5,550 bases of DNA. Origin: an uncultured Eubacteriales bacterium. GTDB taxonomy: Bacteria; Bacillota; Clostridia; Peptostreptococcales; Anaerovoracaceae. The notes under the pieces are model-generated. The model was not told where the DNA came from, searched no databases, and saw only the letters and a list, made by a program, of their open reading frames with translations. The position numbers and the translations under genes were made by a program. The stretch covers positions 1 through 5,550 of the forward strand of contig CADCRD010000071.1 in assembly GCA_902803725.1 (NCBI GenBank). The letters are read 5' to 3'. Below are positions 1-4,578 of the stretch, piece by piece (position 1 is the stretch's first letter; each line of letters begins with the position of its first letter).

Positions 1-350
1 GGCTGTTTCCGCAGTATCTCAAGAAGCATCATAACTGCATGTTCCGCGACCGCCACGCCAAATGCTCCTGAACAGTTCGTAAGGATCACGTCATGTTTCG
101 GGCGATATGGTGATTTCAAAAACCAGTCTACGCCAGCTGCCTGTGAGCACACCCATTTCAGATTTTCCGTTGCACCGTCCAGCACCTTGCGGCCAAATCC
201 CAGCACGATCTCCGCATCTTTGAGATGCTTCCCTACTTTCAGCGGCTCCGTTTCATAGACAACCTCATATCCGAACGGCTCAGCCAGTCCGCGCACCTTG
301 TCCAGATAAGGTTCAAAATTTTCTTTTGTTATTACGATCTTTTTTCCCAT
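1..350 (-). CDS. D-2-hydroxyacid dehydrogenase, NAD-dependent, N-terminal part (runs off the window)
   Basis: The first 116 codons are visible, starting with ATG at 350-348 and cut by the left edge. An AGGAGA ribosome binding site lies at 356-361, 5 nt upstream. The translation opens MGKKIVITKENFEPYL. Residues 63-76 (NLKWVCSQAAGVDW) and 89-110 (from ILTNCSGAFG to VAEHAVMMLL) match the conserved substrate-domain segments of the D-isomer-specific 2-hydroxyacid dehydrogenase family. The family reduces 2-keto acids or oxidises D-2-hydroxy acids with NAD(P)H in the cytoplasm. Members usually have about 310-330 residues, so roughly two thirds is missing, including the Rossmann GxGxxG loop and the catalytic Arg/Glu/His. 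Substrate (glycerate, lactate, phosphoglycerate or other) cannot be told. It lies 246 bp downstream of the kinase gene on the same strand; readthrough is possible because no terminator is visible between them. Confidence 0.85.
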   Translation of the reverse strand, partial: MGKKIVITKENFEPYLDKVRGLAEPFGYEVVYETEPLKVGKHLKDAEIVLGFGRKVLDGATENLKWVCSQAAGVDWFLKSPYRPKHDVILTNCSGAFGVAVAEHAVMMLLEILRKQ

Positions 351-397
351 TATGTTCTCCTGTGTGTTCTTCTGATTATTCTCCTGTATGATCTGCC

Positions 398-448
398 CCG
401 GCATCTGCCAAATGACATGATTATCCCGGATATCTTTCGAGATGCCGG
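398..448 (-). repeat. Inverted repeat, 9-bp arms, upstream of the dehydrogenase gene
   Basis: CCGGCATCT at 398-406 and AGATGCCGG at 440-448 are perfect complements separated by 33 bases. The intervening stretch contains a second small palindrome, TATCC-C-GGATA at 422-432. In the minus-strand transcript the 9-bp stem would lie about 50-100 nt before the dehydrogenase start codon. It could be an mRNA hairpin in the leader or a protein-binding site; the sequence alone does not decide. Confidence 0.45.
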
Positions 449-485
449 ATCTGTCTCAGGTAGACCAGTTCATGTTCAGCAAACA

Positions 486-509
486 GGAGGACAAACAAAA
501 TCATCCTCC
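486..509 (-). repeat. Inverted repeat, 6-bp arms with SD-like sequence
   Basis: GGAGGA at 486-491 pairs with TCCTCC at 504-509 across a 12-base loop. One arm resembles a Shine-Dalgarno sequence on each strand, but no good start codon is properly spaced from it. It lies about 20-45 nt downstream of the possible -10 box at 530-535, so it would be near the 5' end of a dehydrogenase leader RNA. Confidence 0.3.
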
Positions 510-529
510 CATAAAATAATCTTCTGCTA

Positions 530-535
530 ATTATA
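530..535 (-). promoter_or_regulatory. Possible -10 box for the dehydrogenase gene
   Basis: A perfect TATAAT on the minus strand lies 180 nt before the dehydrogenase start codon. The best -35 at 17 nt is GCCGAT, a poor match, and no extended -10 TGn is present. If used, it would need an activator. Transcription could instead come through from the kinase gene. Confidence 0.25.
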
Positions 536-596
536 CCTGATTGCCTGACGCCATCGGCGGATTTTTTATATCTGTACCGGCTCTGCGGCCAAATGA

Positions 597-1220
597 TCAC
601 TCATCAAAGTAAACTCTCTTGTCCAAGAATTCAATGATCATATCGACGATATCATCTATCTGCATATATCCGCTGTTGATCGACATGTGGTAATTCGTAT
701 GCGTTCCCCATTTACGGCCTGTGTGATATTTATAATAATTTTCTCTGGCTTTATCGACTTCCTCGAGCATATTCTCGGCATCCTTCGGATCCACGCCGTA
801 ATCATCGACCGCACGCTTTATCCTGTCTTCGTACGGCGCATAAATGAAGATATCCGTATTGTTTTTGAATTCACGCAGCACATAATCGGCGCAGCGTCCG
901 ACTATGACACATTTCTCGCCCGACTCTGCCAGCCTGGTAATATATTCAAACTGAGCAATAAAGAACCTCTCATTGATTGACAGGGTATCCGGTCCATAAC
1001 CGGCTGCTCCGAATGCGTTTGTCAGACTGTAAAGGAAACTGTTCTTTGCGCGTTTTTCATCTTCTTCCATCAGCTCTCTCGAAAAACCATTCTCCACTGA
1101 GATCTCGTCCAGAAGATTTTTATCGTAATATTTATAACCCAGTTTTTCAGCCAGCTGCCTTCCGACCAGTCTGCCGCCGCTGCCAAATTCCCTGCTGATA
1201 GTGATGATGTTGCTTCTCAT
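597..1220 (-). CDS. Cytidylate kinase-like family protein (Cytidylate_kin2 / AAA_26 type)
   Basis: A complete protein of 207 residues, the usual length of this P-loop NMP-kinase-like family. The start ATG at 1220-1218 has GGAGGG at 1227-1232, 6 nt upstream. Residues 5-20 (IITISREFGSGGRLVG) form the family's glycine-rich nucleotide-binding loop, close to the ISREFGSGG signature. VIVGRCADYVL at 105-115 is the conserved central strand plus Arg. The region around 135-172, with RENYYKYHTGRKWG at 159-172, fits the Arg-rich LID segment. The family resembles CMP/dCMP kinase (phosphate transfer from ATP to CMP), but many members in Clostridia occur beside an orthodox cmk and their substrate is unproven. 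It is divergent from the ligase-like gene, sharing a 252-bp spacer that holds two copies of a palindrome. No intrinsic terminator follows the stop. Confidence 0.88.
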   Translation of the reverse strand: MRSNIITISREFGSGGRLVGRQLAEKLGYKYYDKNLLDEISVENGFSRELMEEDEKRAKNSFLYSLTNAFGAAGYGPDTLSINERFFIAQFEYITRLAESGEKCVIVGRCADYVLREFKNNTDIFIYAPYEDRIKRAVDDYGVDPKDAENMLEEVDKARENYYKYHTGRKWGTHTNYHMSINSGYMQIDDIVDMIIEFLDKRVYFDE

Positions 1221-1280
1221 TTTTTACCCTCCGCTCTGTCTGTTTTGCTGTAATTTATGCCGATATTTGATCAGAACGCT

Positions 1281-1295
1281 ATGCGCCCTGCACAT
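1281..1295. promoter_or_regulatory. Putative operator copy A (imperfect 15-bp palindrome)
   Basis: ATGCGCCCTGCACAT matches the perfect palindrome at 1373-1387 in 13 of 15 positions. Its own arms pair in 5 of 7 positions. The centre lies 92 bp from that of copy B. It is 61 bp before the kinase start codon, just downstream of the TATAAC and TATAAT boxes that could serve the kinase gene, so a protein bound here could block or modulate kinase transcription. The binding protein is not identified. Confidence 0.45.
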
Positions 1296-1300
1296 ATTTC

Positions 1301-1332
1301 GTTATACAGTATTATTTATTATTATACAGCAA
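1301..1332 (-). promoter_or_regulatory. Possible promoter region of the kinase gene
   Basis: On the minus strand two -10-like boxes occur, TATAAT at 1321-1326 and TATAAC at 1301-1306, in an AT-rich tract. TTGCTG at 1327-1332 could be a -35 for the nearer box only with a long 20-bp spacer, and TATAAT has no good -35 (TCACAA at 17 bp). The exact start of transcription cannot be fixed. The 8-bp direct repeat TTATACAG (plus strand) at 1302-1309 and 1322-1329, 20 bp apart, coincides with the two boxes. Confidence 0.3.
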
Positions 1333-1372
1333 TTTCAGAATTTTTGTGATTTAATTTATTATTTGTAAGCTT

Positions 1373-1387
1373 ATGTGCACTGCACAT
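1373..1387. promoter_or_regulatory. Putative operator copy B (perfect 15-bp palindrome)
   Basis: ATGTGCA-C-TGCACAT is a perfect inverted repeat with 7-bp arms and a single central base. It also reads ATGT-N7-ACAT and T-N11-A, the layout of LysR-type regulator boxes. Its centre (1380) is about 61 bp upstream of the predicted transcription start (about 1441) of the ligase-like gene, and it ends 18 bp before the -35. That is a typical place for an activator. A second, imperfect copy lies at 1281-1295. No LysR gene is in the window, so the assignment to that family is inference. Confidence 0.55.
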
Positions 1388-1405
1388 GGTTTCTTAATGT
1401 TTCTC

Positions 1406-1434
1406 TTAATACTGTCCCGGAAATATGGTAAAAT
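1406..1434 (+). promoter_or_regulatory. Promoter of the ligase-like gene
   Basis: A -35 TTAATA (1406-1411), a 17-bp spacer and an extended -10 TGGTAAAAT (1426-1434, box TAAAAT) make a sigma-A-type promoter. Transcription should start near 1441, leaving a short leader of about 32 nt. The repeat TCTTAAT at 1392-1398 and 1404-1410, 12 bp apart, overlaps the -35. Because the ATG at 1425 lies inside the promoter, it cannot be the translation start. Confidence 0.65.
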
Positions 1435-1472
1435 CGATTCATAATAATAGAGAAGAAACCAGGAGGCAGGTT

Positions 1473-2294
1473 ATGGAAAACAATACCAATCGCATAAACT
1501 ATCTCACAATGGATATAAATAAATTTGAGGAACTGCCTTTTACATACGAAGGCTCACTGACCGGACAGGCAGATCCCATGCCGTTTTTCTTTGAAGCATT
1601 TTCAGGCTTTATCAACGCAGAAGATGGTGTTCTTATCATTCTGCCCAAAAGCGATATGCGTACTGCAATGGCGCACGTATTGGAGAAGCTGGAAGCTCGC
1701 GTAAGCGTTTGCTCCCCTGACGATTCGTATAATTATATGCTGAATCTGATTCACGCGCACGAGCAGATCGAGTCAGATGATAGTTCGATCGCAGCAAATA
1801 GTCAGACTCCTGAATCAAACACGGCAGCAGTAACGAACAAAGCGATAACAACACTTATCGGAACGGTCGACTCACTGCGCGGTCTGTTCAAACACAGTGC
1901 CGATATCAGTGTGTCGCAAGTCAGAAAAGTTCTTATCTCTGACAGTTATATCCCTGCAAGTTTTGTAAAAGATCTCACTGAGGATTGGAATTGTGAAGTC
2001 TGCGAGCATTACACTCACCCTCAGTTTGGCGGGCTGGGCGCTATCAGCTGTCTTAACGGCGACGGTTATCATGTCTGCCGGGATCTTTATATTGAGATCA
2101 TAGATCCCGAAACAGGTCTCACTCTGCCGGACGGGAAATGGGGAGAAATCGTTGTGACCAGCCTTTTCCCGGCAAAAAATCCCCTGATCCGTTATCGGAC
2201 AGGAGATGTAAGCCGTTACCTTAAATCAGATTGTGATTGCGGCTCAGATACGCCTCGCATCGACCGCATACGCCGCAGAAGTGCAATGGACTGA
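1473..2294 (+). CDS. PaaK/DVU_1553-like AMP-dependent CoA ligase relative, truncated and lacking the ATP-binding loop
   Basis: The start is ATG 1473, with a perfect AGGAGG at 1461-1466, 6 nt upstream; the in-frame ATG at 1425 falls inside the promoter. The product has 273 residues against about 420-440 for phenylacetate-CoA-ligase-like enzymes. Residues 20-36 (ELPFTYEG...) match the segment before the ATP-binding loop, and 37-58 (to GVLIILP) the segment after it. The TSGTTGxPK loop between them is absent, apparently through a clean gap of 35-40 residues. Residues 97-124 are a Ser/Asn/Thr/Ala-rich insert. Residues 150-269 follow the family well: DLYIEIIDPETG (204-215), GEIVVTSL (224-231), IRYRTGD (239-245), CDCG (254-257) and RIDRIRRR (262-269). 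The usual YGxTE motif reads HYTHPQFG (179-186), so the ATP/Mg glutamate is lost. The C-terminal domain is missing. A CoA-ligating activity is unlikely; it may be a binding pseudoenzyme or a decaying gene. Confidence 0.72.
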   Translation: MENNTNRINYLTMDINKFEELPFTYEGSLTGQADPMPFFFEAFSGFINAEDGVLIILPKSDMRTAMAHVLEKLEARVSVCSPDDSYNYMLNLIHAHEQIESDDSSIAANSQTPESNTAAVTNKAITTLIGTVDSLRGLFKHSADISVSQVRKVLISDSYIPASFVKDLTEDWNCEVCEHYTHPQFGGLGAISCLNGDGYHVCRDLYIEIIDPETGLTLPDGKWGEIVVTSLFPAKNPLIRYRTGDVSRYLKSDCDCGSDTPRIDRIRRRSAMD

Positions 2295-2307
2295 ATGGTG
2301 CAGCAGC

Positions 2308-3123
2308 TTATCTGTTTTGCAGCCGCAACATATGTTTATACAAAAACCTCTTTTTATATTTCAGACGCGCGGCTTTGCTGATCTTGCTCATCATGTTGTA
2401 ATTGAATGCACCGCCGACCACTCCGAAGAACGTGAACCCCTGCAAAAATTTTGCGACCAGCATTTCAGTCGCCAAAACTTCAGCGATATCTTTCATGTCA
2501 TCATCCGTGATCTCGCGTTCAAATTCCTCGCCACGCTCCATTATTCCGGCAAGATCGTCACATTCCCGGCTGGCAGTCACACGGTCCTCTTCTCGTGAAA
2601 AAGCAGTTTTCATGACGGCGATCGTGTACTTTCTCTCGCGCGGATCCCGATAGTCGAACCCATAAGCCGCTGCGATCTCATAGCATGATTTCAGCAGCAG
2701 TCCCAGAAAGATCGGGATGTCAGGCATGCCCATTCCGAACACGCCCAGCACAGTTCCATCTGCCGTTCCGGCAAATTTGCTGCTCGCCACCCTGGAACCA
2801 GCTGCTTTATCGACGGCTTTCAAAGTATCAGGATGGATCATCCGCTCCAGTGACTCATTCAGACGTTCACCTTCCTCGCGCGCTTTTTCCAGACTGCCTG
2901 TGCTCTCGATAACGCCGCCTCCTTTTTCAAAAATGAGTTTGAACCCCTTTTCAAAGGCCTTTTCCAGTGCATCATAAGTCTTTTGCGGTATTTTATCACG
3001 CAGTGAGCGCTTGTTCTCGTCCGCCTCCCTGACTGTGTACCTCAAAAATTTATTTTCCTTTTTTTCGACGTCCTGCATCTCCTTAATAAGAAGCTTGTAT
3101 TCCTTACCGTGTCCTGTCGCCAT
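2308..3123 (-). CDS. EcsC family protein
   Basis: The protein has 271 residues from ATG 3123-3121 (AGGA 3 nt upstream). A GTG at 3156-3154 would add 11 residues, but these look unlike the family and the GTG abuts its G-run without spacing. The EcsC signature is clear in MGMPDIPIFLGLLLKSCYEI (131-150) followed by AAAYGFDYRDPRERKY (151-166). Residues 11-66 are rich in Lys/Glu and probably helical. A second hydrophobic glycine-rich stretch (FTFFGVVGGAF, 230-240) precedes a basic tail (KISKAARLKYKKRF...). EcsC is named after a gene next to the Bacillus Ecs ABC transporter; its molecular role is unknown and the two hydrophobic segments suggest membrane association. Here no transporter is near. It follows the threonine-aldolase-like gene by 61 bp on the same strand and is probably cotranscribed. 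It converges on the ligase-like gene with 13 bp between stop codons. Confidence 0.85.
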   Translation of the reverse strand: MATGHGKEYKLLIKEMQDVEKKENKFLRYTVREADENKRSLRDKIPQKTYDALEKAFEKGFKLIFEKGGGVIESTGSLEKAREEGERLNESLERMIHPDTLKAVDKAAGSRVASSKFAGTADGTVLGVFGMGMPDIPIFLGLLLKSCYEIAAAYGFDYRDPRERKYTIAVMKTAFSREEDRVTASRECDDLAGIMERGEEFEREITDDDMKDIAEVLATEMLVAKFLQGFTFFGVVGGAFNYNMMSKISKAARLKYKKRFLYKHMLRLQNR

Positions 3124-3169
3124 TTTTCCTGTCAGGCCGCTTACACTAGCAGCCACCCCCTGTCGCCAT
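3113..3169 (-). repeat. Direct repeat at the EcsC start (11 bp, 46 bp apart)
   Basis: On the minus strand ATGGCGACAGG occurs at 3169-3159 and again at 3123-3113. The second copy is the start codon and first codons of the EcsC gene. The first copy opens a 7-codon frame that stops at TAG. This may be a remnant of a small duplication that displaced the start. Confidence 0.5.
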
Positions 3170-3184
3170 CTTCAATATCTTGCT

Positions 3185-4195
3185 CTATATCAAAGATAAA
3201 AACTCATCTATTTCTTCCTCAGTCGAAGCCCAGCTCGTCACCAGCCTGATAACACTGTTCTCCCCGCGCTCCTCCCAGATCTGACACATAACTTTCTTCA
3301 TCAGCTCTTCGGCCTGAGCCTTCGGGAAAATCGGAAATATCATATTTGATTCCGGCTCATAAGCCAATTCGTAGCCCCTGGCCAAAATGCCTTCTGCCAG
3401 TTTCTTTCCCAGTTCGTTACAGTGACGGCCCAGTTTTTCATACAAACCGTCTTTGAGCAGCACACCAAACTGCATCGACACCAGCCAGGCCTTCGAGATC
3501 AGAGCACCATTCTGGCGCATCATAAATCTGAAATTTGTCTTGAGCTCATCACGGACAATGACAACCATCTCACCTATCATTCCTCCGCATTTCGCACCTC
3601 CGACATAAAAAGCATCCGCAAGCTCTGCGATATCTGCCATTGTCATGTCGTTGCTCTCTGCACCCAGCGCCATCGCCAGCCGTGCCCCATCAATATAAAG
3701 ATACAGACCGTACCTGTCGCACACCTCACGCAGCGCCGTCAGCTCCGCCTTCGTGTATACGGATCCCGGTTCTGTCGTATCGGAAATATATACCACCTTC
3801 GGGATCACCATCTGATCCATATTATGATAAGCAACTATTTCCTCGATCTGTTCCGGCTTTATTTTTCCATCCGCCGTGCGAACTTCCAGCAATCTGTGTC
3901 CTGTTGCTTCGATCGCGCCTGTCTCGTGCACTGCAATATGCCCCTCAGTTGTGGTGATGACAGCTTCGTATGGTTTGGTAAAAGCCGCCAGGCAAGTCTT
4001 GTTCGTAAGCGTTCCCCCTACTATGAAGTGCACATCTGCTTCTGGCTGTCCGATCAGTTCTCTGACCTGACAGGAAACCTTCTCGCTCGTTTCATCCTCA
4101 GCATAACTGTCAAAATATTCGAGATTACTGTCAACTATCGCCTTCAGTACCGCAGGGTGTGCCCCCACACTGTAATCATTCTTCAAAAAAATCAT
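3185..4195 (-). CDS. Threonine aldolase / beta-eliminating lyase family PLP enzyme
   Basis: The protein has 336 residues, typical of low-specificity threonine aldolases and related fold-type I PLP enzymes (PF01212). GGAG at 4205-4208 lies 9 nt before ATG 4195 and only 3 nt before the in-frame ATG 4201; the family usually begins like MIFLKNDYSVGAHP, so 4195 was chosen. Landmarks are FIVGGTLTN (57-65), the EGHIAVHETGAIEATGHR block (84-101) with the His that stacks on PLP, YIDGARL (167-173) with the Asp that binds the pyridine nitrogen and Arg172, and FYVGGAKCGGMIGE (196-209), where Lys202 should form the Schiff base. The known family reaction splits L-threonine or allo-threonine to glycine and acetaldehyde; the true substrate here could be another beta-hydroxy or beta-substituted amino acid. 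A strong promoter lies upstream and the EcsC gene follows 61 bp downstream. Cytoplasmic. Confidence 0.88.
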   Translation of the reverse strand: MIFLKNDYSVGAHPAVLKAIVDSNLEYFDSYAEDETSEKVSCQVRELIGQPEADVHFIVGGTLTNKTCLAAFTKPYEAVITTTEGHIAVHETGAIEATGHRLLEVRTADGKIKPEQIEEIVAYHNMDQMVIPKVVYISDTTEPGSVYTKAELTALREVCDRYGLYLYIDGARLAMALGAESNDMTMADIAELADAFYVGGAKCGGMIGEMVVIVRDELKTNFRFMMRQNGALISKAWLVSMQFGVLLKDGLYEKLGRHCNELGKKLAEGILARGYELAYEPESNMIFPIFPKAQAEELMKKVMCQIWEERGENSVIRLVTSWASTEEEIDEFLSLI

Positions 4196-4214
4196 TGCCA
4201 TTCTCTCCCTTCGC

Positions 4215-4228
4215 AATGCTTTAGCATT
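4215..4228 (-). repeat. Small hairpin just upstream of the aldolase ribosome binding site
   Basis: AATGC-TTTA-GCATT (plus strand, 4215-4228) forms a 5-bp stem with a 4-base loop in the leader RNA, 5 nt upstream of the AGGGAG site. It is too weak for a terminator; it may be chance or may tune access to the ribosome binding site. Confidence 0.3.
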
Positions 4229-4302
4229 TTACCAGATATGCCCTCGCACTTTGCCTGCTCTTGCTCTTTCTTTGCCTTCACTCTTTGTTCGATATGCTGA
4301 AA

Positions 4303-4331
4303 ATTATACGCTACTATCCGTGCCCTTGCAA
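4303..4331 (-). promoter_or_regulatory. Promoter of the aldolase-EcsC unit
   Basis: On the minus strand a -35 TTGCAA (4331-4326), a 17-nt spacer and a perfect -10 TATAAT (4308-4303) form the best promoter in the window. Transcription should start near 4296, which leaves a leader of about 100 nt before the ATG at 4195. The -35 lies 16 nt past the stop of the possible small ORF at 4347-4484. Confidence 0.75.
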
Positions 4332-4346
4332 TATAAGAAGTTTATC

Positions 4347-4484
4347 TTACATTTTTTCTTCCACTATTCTATTGCTCTGGTTTTCATTTCTGTCAAGATT
4401 CCCATTTATATCTAAGATCTGGTAATTGTGACGCCCAGATCCGACTGTTTTGTGCTGGTTTTGCCTATATATTTTTTCTACCAC
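4347..4484 (-). CDS. Possible small protein, 45 residues, unknown function
   Basis: A GTG at 4484-4482 has an excellent AGGAG at 4490-4494, 5 nt upstream, and the frame runs to TAA at 4347. The product starts (M)VEKIYRQNQHKTVGSGR and is highly polar (many Asn, Gln, Glu, Arg), with no signal peptide, membrane segment or recognised motif. The frame stays open further upstream to a TTG at 4595, but that longer version has no ribosome binding site and overlaps the nuclease stop. It would follow the nuclease gene by 94 nt and could share its transcript. It may be non-coding; the gap of about 250 bp between genes otherwise holds nothing else. Confidence 0.35.
   Translation of the reverse strand: MVEKIYRQNQHKTVGSGRHNYQILDINGNLDRNENQSNRIVEEKM
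4416..4441. repeat. Inverted repeat, 7-bp arms
   Basis: GATCTGG (4416-4422) and CCAGATC (4435-4441) are perfect complements across a 12-base loop. It lies inside the possible small ORF, downstream of the nuclease gene. There is no T-run after it on either strand, so it does not look like an intrinsic terminator. Confidence 0.35.
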
Positions 4485-4578
4485 GATTTCTCCTTCTGAT
4501 CTGAATTTTTTGCAGGACGCTTTTCTATCCAACTCAGATCCGTTCCGGCCTGTCCCATCCAAACAGCACCACTTCCAT

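Larger units (their letters stand above)
351..596. other. Intergenic gap with inverted repeats, possible leader of the dehydrogenase gene
   Basis: No convincing gene is seen here. Read on the minus strand it is the upstream region of the dehydrogenase gene. It holds a TATAAT box at 530-535 without a good -35, an inverted repeat at 486-509, a longer one at 398-448, and two copies of TTCTCCTGT (plus strand), at 355-363 and 379-387; on the minus strand the one nearest the gene is its ribosome binding site. No T-box or other riboswitch signature that I know could be recognised. On the plus strand CGCCATCGGCG followed by GATTTTTT (550-567) looks superficially like a terminator, but no gene feeds it. 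Confidence 0.4.

Noticed and set aside
350..418. 22-codon Arg-rich frame ending in TAATG at the dehydrogenase start
   Set aside because: It has no ribosome binding site, and it crosses the 9-bp inverted repeat; the skewed composition follows from the base sequence rather than from a recognisable peptide.
225..530. Plus-strand open frame of 101 codons across the dehydrogenase start
   Set aside because: It overlaps the conserved first 40 codons of the dehydrogenase on the other strand and has no ribosome binding site or recognisable family.
550..567. Terminator-like CGCCATCGGCG followed by a T-run on the plus strand
   Set aside because: The stem is only 4 bp with a 3-base loop and there is no plus-strand gene upstream; on the minus strand there is no T-run.
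1425..1472. Upstream ATG 1425 as the start of the ligase-like gene
   Set aside because: This ATG overlaps the extended -10 (TGGTAAAAT, 1426-1434), has no ribosome binding site, and ATG 1473 has a perfect AGGAGG.
2007..2030. HPQF in the ligase-like protein, the core of streptavidin-binding peptides
   Set aside because: A four-residue coincidence at the position of the lost YGxTE motif; no biological meaning.
2233..2598. Plus-strand frame continuing past the ligase-like stop, as a possible frameshifted C-terminal domain
   Set aside because: Its sequence does not resemble the ligase C-terminal domain and from 2308 onwards it is antisense to the EcsC gene.
3926..3935. GTGCACTGCA, a 10-bp match to the core of the spacer palindrome, inside the aldolase gene
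   Set aside because: It encodes the conserved IAVHE segment and lacks the outer arms, so it is explained by coding sequence.
3422..4300. Long plus-strand open frame (292 codons) opposite the aldolase gene
   Set aside because: It is antisense to a clearly conserved PLP enzyme, its product is rich in His/Cys/Arg with no recognisable domain, and it has no ribosome binding site.
4335..4357. TAAGA...TCTTA hairpin followed by T-run on the plus strand near the aldolase promoter
   Set aside because: The stem is 5 bp, almost entirely A/T, and no plus-strand transcript is expected there.
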